This document shows, piece after piece, positions 38,832 through 49,947 of a stretch of DNA of 64,000 bases. Made by a program: the position numbers and the translations under genes. The stretch's first letter is position 1; every line of letters starts with the position of its first letter. This DNA comes from Setophaga petechia. Taxonomy: Eukaryota > Chordata > Aves > Passeriformes > Parulidae. The stretch spans positions 3,968,001 through 4,032,000 of the forward strand of contig JANCRA010000040.1 of NCBI GenBank assembly GCA_024362935.1. The letters run 5' to 3'. The notes under the pieces are model-generated. The model saw nothing but the letters and a program-made list of their open reading frames with translations, had not been told where the DNA came from and searched no databases.

Positions 38832-38974
38832 ATTCTTTTCTCTCCTTCTTTAGTTCTTTTTTTTCTTTCTTTCTCTTTCTTTTTTTTTTTCTTTCTCTTC
38901 TCTTCTCTTCTCTTCTCTTCTCTTCTCTTCTCTTCTCTTCTCTTCTCTTCTCTTCTCTTCTCTTCTCTCTTTCT
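38832..38974. repeat. Polypyrimidine tract with (TCTTC)14 microsatellite
   Basis: An almost pure C/T strand for about 140 bases, with a core of 14 exact TCTTC units at 38896-38965. The repeat unit reads the same in mirror image up to phase, so the tract is a polypurine/polypyrimidine mirror repeat of the kind that can adopt triplex (H-DNA). The open frames that cross it (119 codons on plus, 76 on minus) encode only Ser/Leu/Phe or Arg/Glu/Lys repeats and are artefacts. Confidence 0.97.
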
Positions 38975-39277
38975 TGTAGACCTTGGACAAACAAGGTCTT
39001 ATCACAAAGGCATCTGAATTTAGTCACTGGAGTCTTGAAAGCATAAAATCAGTTGGGTTTAGTAGCCAGTGTCCAGGCTGAGTTTAGACTGCCCAGAAGA
39101 CCAAACATGTTCTCCTTGTTCACAATATGACCAACTTTTAGACTCAGGGCATCCTGAAAAAGGACCATATTCAGTGCAATGATATTAACAGTGTGGACAT
39201 AATTTGGACATCTGCCTTGGATTGTTGAGGAATACATTTGGTGTACACAGCTCAGTGGGAAAACTTAGATGAGCTAT
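38975..39277. other. Flank between microsatellite and likely LTR
   Basis: About 300 bases of mixed composition, less AT-rich than average, with a 62-codon minus-strand frame and no recognisable gene. It could belong to the upstream part of the repeat at 39278 if that element starts earlier than proposed. Confidence 0.4.
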
Positions 39278-39590
39278 GTGTGGTGAGAGCCTGAGCCAAG
39301 AGGCCAGAACTGCCAACCCATTGCACAGCCAAGGGCCTGGGGACCTGTGGCCCAGCCAGGTGACCGGACACTCAGAGACACGGCAGGAGCCAATGACCCC
39401 AGACCTTCCTGCATTTACACTGGCAGGGTATAAGAGCCCAGGGCTTCCTTTGTTTGGGGTCCCTCCTCAGAGGCACTAGCTTGAGCTGCTATTTTTTTAT
39501 TTAGTTACTACACCAAGATTAAGTTGTTTTAAGGATCAAGTCATCTTAGACCCTGCTGTAGGAAATCCGGGATCAAGATGGTAATGCAAC
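39278..39590 (+). mobile_element. Probable short solo LTR of an avian endogenous retrovirus
   Basis: A GC-rich island of about 310 bp in AT-rich surroundings, with the layout of a retroviral LTR: it starts near TGTGGTGAGAGCC, has CCAAT at 39390-39394, TATAAG at 39429-39434 (about 35 bp later), a C/T-rich presumed R start, then a T-rich part and a U5-like end (GACCCTGCTGTAGGAAATCC) closing near a terminal CA at about 39588. The polyadenylation hexamer seems decayed (GATTAAG where AATAAAG would be expected). No internal retroviral genes flank it, so it would be a solo LTR. I could not see a clean target-site duplication, so the ends are approximate. Family assignment is inference; it could also be another promoter-bearing repeat. 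The 67-codon frame inside it is not a gene. Confidence 0.6.
39429..39434 (+). promoter_or_regulatory. TATA box of the probable LTR
   Basis: GGGTATAAGAGCCC, with TATAAG at 39429-39434 and a CCAAT box 35 bp upstream at 39390-39394. This spacing is typical of retroviral U3 promoters, and transcription would be expected to start about 25-30 bp downstream on the plus strand. Activity is unknown. Confidence 0.55.
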
Positions 39591-39594
39591 TCAA

Positions 39595-40054
39595 ACTAAG
39601 CATGACTTTTTGATGTGCCTCCTGGAAGGTCAGACAGGGAACTCTCCTAGACATGGAAATGTGCATGAATTGAATCAAAATCAAATCAGTTTTAGCTCTA
39701 CTAAAAAGAAAATGAGAAAGCCAGGAAGATTGTATAGTAAATCAGTAATTACCTGCCTATGAGGCTCCTGATAGTTTCCTGTCTTTGGAAATGAGCAACA
39801 GAATCTTAATCACTCTGATGTCATTGTCTTGTCCCTTTTTAAGGGGGATTAAATTAATATAAAATTCATCCACCCTATATAATTACTTGAATTTTGTATC
39901 TCTGAGAACCTGGACAGAGTAGGATTAACTCATTCTCTTAGCAGACGCAAACATATACGTCTGATTTCTTCACTGAAATTTTGACATCTATACCTGGTCT
40001 AAAACCCGATTATTCCTCTTGTAAGAAATAAGTATTTGTAAATCCCAAGTAATT
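39595..40054. other. Unique non-coding sequence, no gene seen
   Basis: AT-rich spacer between two mobile elements. I see no gene, RNA or repeat in it. Confidence 0.6.
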
Positions 40055-40150
40055 TCACAGAATCACAGAATATTCTGAGTTGGAAAGGACCCACAAGGAT
40101 CATGTAGTCTAACTCTTAAGTGAATGGTGCATATGGAGATCTCAATCTAG
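40055..40150 (-). mobile_element. Truncated TguSINE1-type SINE
   Basis: Reverse-oriented SINE. It starts with the tail repeats TCACAGAATCACAGAATATTC, followed by CTGAGTTGGAAAGGACCC and ACAAGGATCATG, the CR1-derived 3' part, and then CTCTTAAGTGAATGG, the junction to the tRNA-derived head. Read on the minus strand it aligns base for base with most of the tail of the fuller copy at 63325-63467. Beyond about 40140 the tRNA-like part is lost or too decayed to follow, so this is a 5'-truncated copy. An alternative is the tail of a closely related CR1 LINE, but the CACTTAAGAGT junction shared with the other copy favours the SINE. Such SINEs are copied by CR1 reverse transcriptase. Confidence 0.85.
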
Positions 40151-40154
40151 AATA

Positions 40155-41988
40155 AGACAAATTATACCCAAAAGGGATAGTTTCCCTTGCTTGACTATAA
40201 GAGGAACCCAACCTCTTATATAACAGCAGAATTACTGCTGTACACAACAAACCTGTGTGTACAGGAGTGTATGTCTAGGATAGGCTGATCTAAATTTTTC
40301 CCACTGTAATGGAAATAGGCTCAATATCTAATGCTAGTGGAAACTCCAACACCTTTCGCAGTTATATTGTAGCGATTAATTTGTGGTGATTTCCATTTCC
40401 TTAAATCATCCCTCTGGTGAGGGAGCAATAGCTGAACAGGGTGAAAAATGTGGGGATTTGGAAATATCTGGGGGTTAGTATTGACTACTCTGAATAAATC
40501 ACGAGAAAAAGTGATAGGGGAAATTAGTTAGAGGTGGTGATGCAGAAGTGGCACCATTGTAGCCCAGACAACTGAGTAGTCATTTGTAGTACTCATTCAT
40601 CATTTCTGTTTAATCACAGAACCCAAAGCATAAAAGTAAATGTCAAAGCAAATTTTAAAACTGAGTTAAATGCAGATGACTGTGTGACCTGTCCCATCAC
40701 ACAGCCTGTTAGGCCAATCAGCACAGACGTAAGTTTAATAGATACATTTACTTAAATATCTCAATTTAACATAATTCGCTGAAAATAAAAAAGGAAACAC
40801 TAAAATTAGATATTTTTTATTTTACTTAACAAAGTCCTTGCTATCACTGATATCTGTGCATTATTAACATGAGATACATTCAAGTAAACAGAAGAAATAT
40901 ATTCTATAAAAGATAGGACAGAAGCCTTTCTGTATGCCACTGTTTACTTTTGATGGATAAGGCATTCAAGACAGTAGCCTTTATTTCCCTAATTTTCTGT
41001 TCAGATGTTGAAATTCATAGGTGGGCACTTATTCAAACAGTTCTGTTGTTCATCACCATTACATTCATTATATTTAAAGTAACTGCAAGTGCAAAGATGG
41101 AAATGAGAAGCAGAAGGGATAATTAAGTTCCTAATATGGAAGCAGCTATGCAAGGGATTAGCACAGGGAAAGTGGAGAACTTGTCTATATGATACAGGGC
41201 AGTCTGCCAGCATTTCGGGTTATCTGATAATCAACTCCAGACATTTAAAATTCACAAATTTATATTCAAAACTAAATAGGGCTTGGCAATGATATTTTGT
41301 TCATTGAAATGTTTTGCCACACTGGAATCAGCTCATGAAATAACTTGTAAACCACTATCCTGAAGCAATAAACATGAAATTAAAAAATGTTCAATAGTCT
41401 ACATCAATCATAGGTTAACATTTCCAAAAGAGCTGTCCTGTAAACGGGTTTAATAACCATAGTCTAGAATACAGATAGGAAGTGTAAACATGAGCAAAAA
41501 GTAACCTTTAAGAGACAAAACATGAAGGGATGAGACAAGAAAACTTCACACCATAATTATAACACATGATATCAAGTGAAAATCAATGGCTTAAGTATTC
41601 AGGTCTGTTAAACTTATTAAAAAGAGAAAAAATATAGAGTGCCCTTCCAAAGGACTGAATTGCAAAATATATCTCTTTTATATATTGAGACAGGAAAGTA
41701 AGATATTCAAAGCAAGTCAAATTAGAAAAGCCAAATGTTATTACCTACTCCATTATTTTTGGTGGGAAAGCTTCAGCATGACTGTACACTCACCTTGTCT
41801 ATGCCCACTCACCTTCTCACAAGCCATCATCTCAATGCAGTTACACTGCCAGCCAGAGAGGTTCTATATGTACTAATCTTGAATGAATCCAAGGTTTATA
41901 AGGTTTTAAGTCCTTTCCCCTCCAATTCTCAAGAAAAGGTGGACAAGAGAGAGGTAATGAGTGCTAGGACTTCCTTTAGTTGTTTCCA
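40155..41988. other. Unique non-coding sequence, no gene seen
   Basis: AT-rich spacer between the SINE and the long LTR. Open frames up to 85 codons, with no recognisable domain and no repeat recognised. Confidence 0.6.
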
Positions 41989-43111
41989 GTAGTGGGTTGA
42001 CCCTGGCTGGATGCCTAGAACCAACCAAAACCTCTCTACCACTCCCCTCCCCTGTTAGGCAGGGGATAGAAAATATAATGAAGGGTTTATGAGTTGAGAT
42101 AAGAACAGAGAGAGATCACTCATCAAATACCATCATGGTCAAAAACCAGACTCAAATTAGATATATTAACTAAATTTACTGGTAACAAAATCAAAGTAGG
42201 GTAATAAAAAGTTAAGACAAACCTTATAAACACCTTCCCCCTCCACCTTCTCTCCTTCTCAAATATTGCTCCTTCCTCTCCAGCAGTGCAGGAAGGTGGG
42301 GAAGGAAGGTTACAGTCAGCTCATCAGTCACATAATTTCTCCTGCTGTTCAGGGAGATGAGTCCTTCCCCTGCTCCAGTGTGAAGTCCCACCCACAGGAA
42401 ACAATATGAACTTCTTGAGTCCATCCCAGAGCAACAGTCTTCTATGAACTGCTGCAATGTGGATCACTCTTGCACAGGGATCAGTCATTTAGGCACAGCC
42501 TGTTCCTGTGTGGGTCCCCCACAGGGTCATAAGTCCTACCAGCACCCCTGCTCCAGTGAGGTCTCCTCTTTCCTTGAGTCTGCACATCCCTACCACGACC
42601 CTGCCTCAGCAGGGGCCTCTCATGGGCTCACAGCCTCCTTTGAGGCATCCACCTGCTCTAGTGTGGGTTCCAGCCCCTCCTGGGGCTGCAGGTGGATCTC
42701 TGCTCCCCCATGGACCTCCATGTGCTGCAGGGGATCAGCTGCTCACCATGGTCTGCATGCAATGGTCTGCAGGGGAATCCCAGCTCCAGTACCCAGAGCA
42801 CCTGCTTCTCTCCTTTTCCCCTGACCTTGGTGTCTGTAAGGCTGTTTCTCCCATATATTCTCACTTCACCCTTCTCTGGTCACCATTATATCTGTGCAAT
42901 AACCTTTTATTTTTCTTCTTCTTCTTAAATCTGTTATCACAGAGTGTTATGACTATTTCTGATTCACCCAGCCTTGGCTAGGAGCACATCCACATTGCAC
43001 TTGGCTGGCATTGACTCGACTGGACATAGAGAAATCTTCCAGCAGCTTCTCAAGGAAGCCACCTCTGTAGCCCCTGCCACTACCAAAACCTGGCCATAGA
43101 AACCCAATATA
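41989..43111 (-). mobile_element. Long solo LTR of an avian endogenous retrovirus
   Basis: A GC-rich block of about 1.1 kb, recognised as a high-copy avian ERV LTR (ERVL-type by memory) in minus orientation. On the + strand it opens with AGTGGGTTGACCCTGGCTGG and closes with CTACCAAAACCTGGCCA and AACCCAATA. Between them are several diverged repeats of a GGGTCC/CAGGTGGATCTCTGCTCC-like unit, a C/T-rich Pol-proximal part (CTTCTTCTTCTTAAATCTG) and CTTGGTGTCTGTAAGG. Read on the minus strand, the expected AATAAA hexamer has become AGTAAA (plus-strand TTTACT at 42175-42180), so the signal is altered. No gag, pol or env frame lies next to it, so it is a solo LTR left by recombination. The termini are decayed and I saw no clear target-site duplication. 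Open frames of 157, 126, 78, 77 and 68 codons within it are artefacts of its GC content. Confidence 0.88.
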
Positions 43112-46100
43112 CCAATGCACAAAAATCCATTATATAATTATGCATACTGAGATTACTGAGCTGGTCCTAATTGCAATTTTTTGTTTTGCAATTTGATTTT
43201 TGTTGTAAACAGATTCTTCTTTCGAAGTCTCACCTTTTTAATAGTGACATGAGTAAACTAGTACGTGGTTATCAGAAATGTGCTAGATCAGAGGTCAAAG
43301 GTAGTAATCTCCCTGCTACTGAGCATGATCTCATCTCTGCTGGAAAAAATCACACTTCAGGTGAAGGAAGTCTATCACATGATCAAAAATATAGTAACTC
43401 TTGTGGTTATAAACCACAATTTATTTTTATTTTCATTCCAAAACCACTTATGATCATAATATTAATTTTGTTTGCAGTTCTTTGATTGCCCCAAGTGAGC
43501 ATGTCCCCTTTAATATCACTTCAGCTAAAACACTCTGTATATGACCCAACACTGAATAGGAGGAATACAGTGTAGTCATATATATATCGAAAAAAACTTT
43601 ACATTTTTTTTGATCTTGTAAGTTCACTAACAAGTCATAAACTATAATATCAGTTGAAGCTTCTTGTATCATTGACATTAAGGCTTTTAACATTAAACTT
43701 GCTCATTAATAAATTATAGAGGTCCTTGGTGACATTCAGCCTGTTCATAAAATAGTTGTAATATTAATAATTCATGGCAGAAATTAATGCTTTTTTATCT
43801 TTAATAATTCTTCAATCTATCACAAAGAATTTATTATTAAATTATTGAAAAAACAAGACCAAAAGCAGAATCAATTAATTTATTCCAAATACTGGGATCT
43901 CACAGCATAGGTGAAGTAATACCTTAACCCAACGTATTTTTACTTTTCCTTTTATAACTGGTTCATACATTTTAAAAAGAAATAAATTACTTCTAATTCT
44001 AAAATAACAATGTTGAATGACATTTCTTTTTTCAAAAGGACAATCCAACTTAAAGCTGATCTTCTGCCATCTGGGAGATAACCTCTAAGGAGCTGCTATG
44101 TCTATAAGAAGAATATTTTTTAATACAGTCGTGTCTTTTTAGCTTATCTCAGAGAGGATATTAAAAGGAAGAAAGAAAAAGGCTTTCTCATAACTATATT
44201 ACAAAAAAATAAACAAAACCTCCCAGACAGTAAGTTCTCTTTCTTTGCTTGATTCCCAAGGATTTATTAAAGTTTTATTCCCATCATTTCCAATATTAGT
44301 ACACATGCTTAACTGTAGACAATTTTTCCCTGTGGTAGGGTAACCAGGACAATATGAAAAGAACCCTCAGTAGATTTCTTATTGTTAAGAAAATGTTCTT
44401 AGTAAGCATCTTTCTTTTTCATAGTGCTTTGCATTTAAACAATATTTAATATATGTCAAAAAGTGATAGCTGGTTCTTCTCACAAATAAAAAGCAAACAA
44501 AACAAACAAAACTATTTTCCTTTCCTCTTAGCTAGGTACTTTAATCTACTCCAGAATAACTATGACATTTAGAATATGTGGAGACTCTAAAGAAGAATTT
44601 TCATTATTTATTTTTTTGAGAATAAAGGCTATAATAAATTTCACATGGCAGTTTTTTTTCAGCATTCCTTTTTTGTATGATCATAGCTTTGCCTTCTGGC
44701 CTCAAAATATATGATCATCTGAGTTTCCTCTTCATCCTCTGTCTCCTGGGGCTAGAGAGAGAGCAGATAGCTTATAATGATATTGTGCTCTTTCAACTTT
44801 ATTTCAATGCAGGCAAACACATCCTTCAAAGCTTTAGGAAAGAGCTTTCTGATTGTTTATTTACTTTTTTATTTTTTTAATGGATGCAAATTTACTGTCT
44901 TCTATTCCTTATGTACTCTTTCTTCAAATATCAGAAGACACTCTCTCCTATAGTTTAAGGATATAACAAAAGATGAATGAAAATTTGATAGTCAGAGAAA
45001 AGCATGCCTCTTGGATACTTGTTTGCCAGAATATAGATATATATTGTCTACTCAGTTTAGGTTAAAAGTTGCCTTGGTTAAAAATCATCTGGGTTTATAC
45101 AATCTAATCATCTCACTGTTTAAAACTTCTACGTTGCCTTCATTTCTTTAGACTTCATAAAGATGCATCAGTGTGAACCATAATGGCTGTGTACACAGTG
45201 GGTAAACTTGAGATCTCAGCTTTCTGTTCTCAAAATCTTGGACAGCCTTATCAGTTGCTCATTTTGGAGGATAATGAGCAAAATGAATGCAGTTTCATAC
45301 GGGAAAGATCTTCTAGAAGACTTTATTAAAGCAAATATGAGTTAATGGTGCCTCAAAATAAAGACTCTAGTATAAAGGTCTTGTAGAATACTTAGCTTTG
45401 CAAAGGAAGTCCAGGAGTACTTGTTACTTCCTATTTATTTATTTTATTTTTTAATAAATATTCAAATATACAGCATTTAATATATACTTTTTTGTGTTCA
45501 GAATTATCAGTTTATTTAGGCACCAGGAAGTTTATGAGTATTGGAATGGATTAGAGAAGTCAATTAGAGAGTTTTATGGGATTCAATATGTAGGACTGGT
45601 GCAGATTCAGAGGCCAGACCAGGCCTCTAAAAATCTGGCATCCCATATATTGGCTCTGAAAGAGTGTGTGGTATATACACCTCCAGATCTAACTATGTTC
45701 AGCCATGCATCCATTAAGCAGGAACATTTGTGCTTCACAGCACATATTGTCTATTTCAGCCTAAGAAAAGATGGCTGCATTATCCTTGCTAAAAGCATAC
45801 TCTGTTTATGCTTTGTGATTGAGATTTCCTGAGCTGCCCAAAATGGAAGCCATGGATTTAGCATTCATGAAGATTGGGAAAAAAATTGCATTTTAATAAA
45901 AGTAAACAAAACCAATCTATTTTAAGTATTTTTTTTTTAATAACGTCGAGTGCTCTTGTACTAGAATGCGTTTATGCCAGAATTTGAAAATACTATTGGT
46001 GACTATTAAACCTCAGTAAGAATGTTGTCCCTGGTTATCACAGAATTTTGAAAGGTGAATCATATTTATGCATAGTGAAAATTTGTATGGTAGTGCTGAA

Positions 46101-47940
46101 ATATTGTGTAAAAGCATTTTCAGGTAATTTCACAGTAACCAGAGAAAACATATGGTCTAAATATTTCCTGGCTTTGTTTCTTCTGCCCACTTCTGTCTGT
46201 CTGGCTGTAGGTTATGGAATAAAGAAATCACTGGATATGTAACACTGTTCCCTCCTTTAAACAGCTGAATAGTATTTTGTTGATATTTTGGGGTTATTTT
46301 GGTTATTTTTAGTGAATTGAAAGTAAATTAAGAAAAAGATTACTGAAATGGAGTTATGTACATGCACACAGTCAGCTTTGTAGAATACAATTTTATTTTT
46401 AAAAGTTGTTGAAGAAAACATCTGCTTTTAAAATTTTCATTAGCACATATGGTATTCATATTTGTATTTTTGTACTTTGTATCAGGTAAGTTACTTACAT
46501 GATCAATGTTTGTCACAGCATTGTGCTTTACAATATGCATTTTAAAAAATTACCGTGTGGAAAGAAAATCCCTTTGATGCTATGAAATATGAAAAGGGGC
46601 AGCTTTGCTTATTGGCTCTTCTATCTACAGGCACAGAGTCCAGAATTTAGTTAAAGGCAGTATTACAGTGCATCTGTTTTAAGCAGATATATGGTTTTTG
46701 TCATCAGCACAAAAAAGCAAACACGAACACAAATGACCAAATCCATATGCTACTGATGCTTGTCTTTGTCACTTGTGTTGCATAAATTATACTGAGTAAA
46801 GTTAGCATATTTTAAAAATAAATGGGTTTTGTTCATACTTTTTCCTCAGTGTTATTTTTTGTTTCATCTTCCACTAATGGGAGTTCATTGCTCTCAAGTG
46901 GCAATAGAATTGGAAAAGCAGAGTAAGCTTTTAAAAATGGTGCAGTCTTGCAGAAAGTTACATTTCTGTGTCCCTTTTAGGAGGCTTGGTTTGCAGGGTA
47001 TATGCACAGCCTGGCCAGTCTGCCGACTCACTATGAGCCCTGTCTGTTGTAATGAGCTTGATCAGACTCTAAATTAGGTTTCTACATTTTTATGCTGGTT
47101 AAATTATTCCCTTGTATGTGATTCATGATAAAGCAAAATAAGGATTGAGGAAAATATGCCAATAATTTTTGCTATCAAACATTTCTAAAGTACCAATTGC
47201 ATAAAAAATAACATCAGAAGTTGCTGAGAGCAATAATTCCTCCATTCCATGTCTCTGTTTTACCTCACTTGGCTACAGATACTGTCATAGAGGCTGTTTC
47301 TGTAGGCATTGATATATACTCTGGTTTAAAAGCATGAACTTAAGACTGGCTTGCATAAGGAGCTTGCAGGATTCAGATTGCTGGAGGACTTTAGGAACAG
47401 TTTAGATAAGCTATTGATTGAAAGCACACAGCTGAAGTTAGTTCTTCTGTCAGGAAAAAAGTCAGTTACCTTCCAGTGTTAGTTTTCTCTGGACCTGTGA
47501 TTCTATGTTTTCTAGGTTGTTAGTAGAAACAAAGTTGTGGACATCCAGCAAATTCTTGCAGACCCCATGAACTTCAACATCCAGGCCCTAACTCTTCCTC
47601 CCTTTGCTTAAGCACAAAATGAGTTCCCATAGCTTCCTTGGGTCACTGTTTTCAGCATTTAACTAACTACATAATTATACTTATTTTCCTTACATCAAGC
47701 ATGCTTTTCCCTTTTAAGCTCATTTATTCTTGTCCTGTCCCCAGTGAACATGGAAAATAATTGTTCACCAGTGAAAGATTCCTTTTATTGGCATAAGATG
47801 AAATAATAAAATATGATGACTAACAGAGTCCACCTTATGCCCTCAGACCTCTTTCCAGTAGAACTTCCCTTGCAGAAGATTCCATGTGTCTGGAGAAATA
47901 CTGCTATTATTATCAGAGGCTGAAATTACTGTAGCAATTA

Positions 47941-47987
47941 CCTTGAGTGGAATTAGTCATCTTTCCTTGGGTGGGATTAGTCATCTT
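47941..47987. repeat. Short tandem duplication (24-bp period)
   Basis: Two 23-bp copies beginning CCTTGAGTGG and CCTTGGGTGG, both ending ATTAGTCATCTT, one base apart and with two differences. This is a local slippage duplication. Confidence 0.9.
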
Positions 47988-48200
47988 CTAGGGTTTTGAG
48001 GTTTTTTTGCAATTTGCTTTTGCTCCCATAGAACTCATGCTAATAAGATGTAGGTATGCATCTTATATAGAGATTTATAAAAAATATATGTAATAATTCC
48101 CAGCTTGCTAAAACTTATCAGTTTTTTTATCACATTTTTGTGTATATAGGCTTTCCCACTAAAACAGGGAAAGAATATATGATTCAATATATATATTCCC

Positions 48201-48263
48201 ATCATAAATATCTCAGAATTTATGATATATGTACATGTATCTCTTACATATCATATTTATGAT
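48201..48263. repeat. AT-rich inverted repeat, 11-bp perfect arms
   Basis: ATCATAAATAT (48201-48211) is the exact reverse complement of ATATTTATGAT (48253-48263). A second, overlapping 9-bp pairing with ATTTATGAT lies between them, so alternative stems are possible. In such an AT-rich place chance is a fair explanation. Confidence 0.85.
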
Positions 48264-48504
48264 ATATGCAAGAGTCTTTTTAAAGCACTCAAGTCAATGT
48301 AGAATTTTCTCAGTCACATCCATAGCTAATCTTTGCATTTCTTACATAATGCGCTCACTGCAGGTAAAATGGAAAATTCTTCTTATTATCCTTTCCTTGA
48401 CAGTGTTTCATAAGTTAGAATACTGTCTTTATATTGATGCCTTTTGGTGGGCTACCTATAAACAGAGGCCAGAAAAAAATTAAGAGAATAAAAAGTAGGT
48501 ATAT

Positions 48505-49085
48505 CTATTGAAGGACCTTCAGGTACATTTAGGGCAGACAAAGCCCACACAAGGGCTACACCCAAAAATGGACAGCGGGTCACAGGTTTTTACCCTTTTA
48601 TAAATTTGGTTCATTTGTATATTGGGGCTTAATCTTCCATTTACAGCCTCAGGTAATGAAATAATTTTACCCCAAGTTTTCTCCATCCCAACTCACTTTT
48701 GTTTACATCTCTCAGGGCTTGAGACAGTAAGATGTCCTTTATTCCTAGGCCTAGAAATGAATTGTTTTGTCTCACCAAAAGTAGCTAACACTCTATATGG
48801 AGTTTAGAGTTATGCGCTAAAGATGTGCAGGATTGCAAATATGTGAAAAGTATAAAAGCTAAAATCCTAAGGCATTCATATCTTCTTGAACACCCTCTTT
48901 AAAGAAATCAGTTTCTTCAAGGTTTTCTAGTAGACATATTCCCTAAGCCTTCATTTAATGTGATTGTTTTTCTCTGTCCTTCTCCATTTTTTGCATCTTA
49001 TTTAAGTGTAGCTTCCCCAGAACCTAAAAAAGTCCTAAATTTAAAACCTCACAAGAATTAACTAAAATTTAAATTACCTCCTTGT
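48505..49085 (-). mobile_element. Probable interspersed repeat, LTR-like, minus orientation
   Basis: The text from about 48513 (GGACCTTCAGGTACATTTAG) through ACAAGGGCTACACCCAAAAA, GGACAGCGGGTCACAGG and TAACACTCTATATGGAG to roughly 49080 resembles a dispersed passerine repeat I believe I have seen in several introns. Its left end, with a decayed TTTATT-like TCTATT, would fit the polyadenylation side of an LTR on the minus strand. The ends, family and class are not established from the sequence alone, and no coding part is present. It may instead be unique sequence. Confidence 0.35.
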
Positions 49086-49947
49086 CTTATTATATAATTT
49101 CTTTTAGGCCAAACTGGATTGAGTTGCTTTTTTTTCTGCAACTGTGGGGTTTTACTGACTCATTCAATTAATGATCCATCACAACTGCCTCATCCTTTTG
49201 CATCATATAACTGCTTCACTTTTTATCTGTGCATTTTTTTCTTCTTTCTTTGCATGTTTCCTTATTGAGATTTGTATTTTTATTTTTGAGATTTTTCTTC
49301 AATTTTTCAAAATGATGTTTAAATCGTATATTGTTCTACAGAGTGTTTATAAACTATTATACCTCATATAATCTAAAAATGTTTTTAGTGTACTTCAATC
49401 ATTGTGGTCAATATTGTTTTTATCAGGTGTCTAGGGCAGACAGATAATATGATTTCTCTATATAACCTGGGTAATAATTCTTTGAAAAAACCCAGCCTTT
49501 GAAGACAAGTAATCTTTATAAGCCCCAAAATGGGACGGGCATCGAATAATAGAATATCTGGTGTTATCAAAGTTGTCTGCACAGAATTATGAAGAATTTA
49601 TACTGTCATAGTTCCAGATTTCAGCTGATTTCCAGTTACACCAGCTCACAACAAGAGCTGTAGTGTTGCACTATTGCCTTTCAAAGTCAAGAGTTTTTCT
49701 GCTTTCTAAGGCATTCACTCCTCTGTGCTGCTGAAAGAGTCGTTATACTTGATGACACTTCTATCTGATCTAGTACTGTAAAATCTAATAGTGCTGCAGG
49801 ATTATAGAGATCTAGCCATGTGCAAATCCTGCTTGATATCAAGTAAGATTTTAGGGAGTTCTGAGCTTTTGTTTTGCATTTGTTTGTTGGTTTTGGGGTA
49901 TTTTGTTGTTGTTTGTTGGGTTAATTTTTATTTTATTTCATTTTCAG
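49086..49947. other. Unique non-coding sequence, no gene seen
   Basis: T-rich spacer. Frames of 65-66 codons are Phe/Leu/Ile-rich noise. The last 100 bases are T/G-rich and end in TTTCATTTTCAG, an acceptor-like site discussed with the next entry. Confidence 0.55.

Larger units (their letters stand above)
43112..48504. other. Unique non-coding sequence, no gene seen
   Basis: No supportable gene. The longest frame is 112 codons at 45494-45832 (plus); its sequence looks mixed enough to be protein-like in its first two thirds, but I recognise no family. Another less AT-rich patch is at about 46830-47090. A 24-bp-period duplication lies at 47941-47987 and nested AT palindromes at 48201-48263. Confidence 0.55.

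Noticed and set aside
38687..39046. 119-codon plus-strand frame and its 76-codon minus-strand partner
   Set aside because: Both are produced by the TCTTC microsatellite: the products are Ser/Leu/Phe and Arg/Glu/Lys repeats.
42444..42981. Open frames of 126 and 157 codons, the longest in the window
   Set aside because: They lie wholly inside the minus-oriented solo LTR and are due to its GC content; Ser/Pro/Cys-rich with no domain.
47495..47520. CTGTGATTCTATG resembling a CR1 tail
   Set aside because: Only about a dozen bases agree and the flanks do not.
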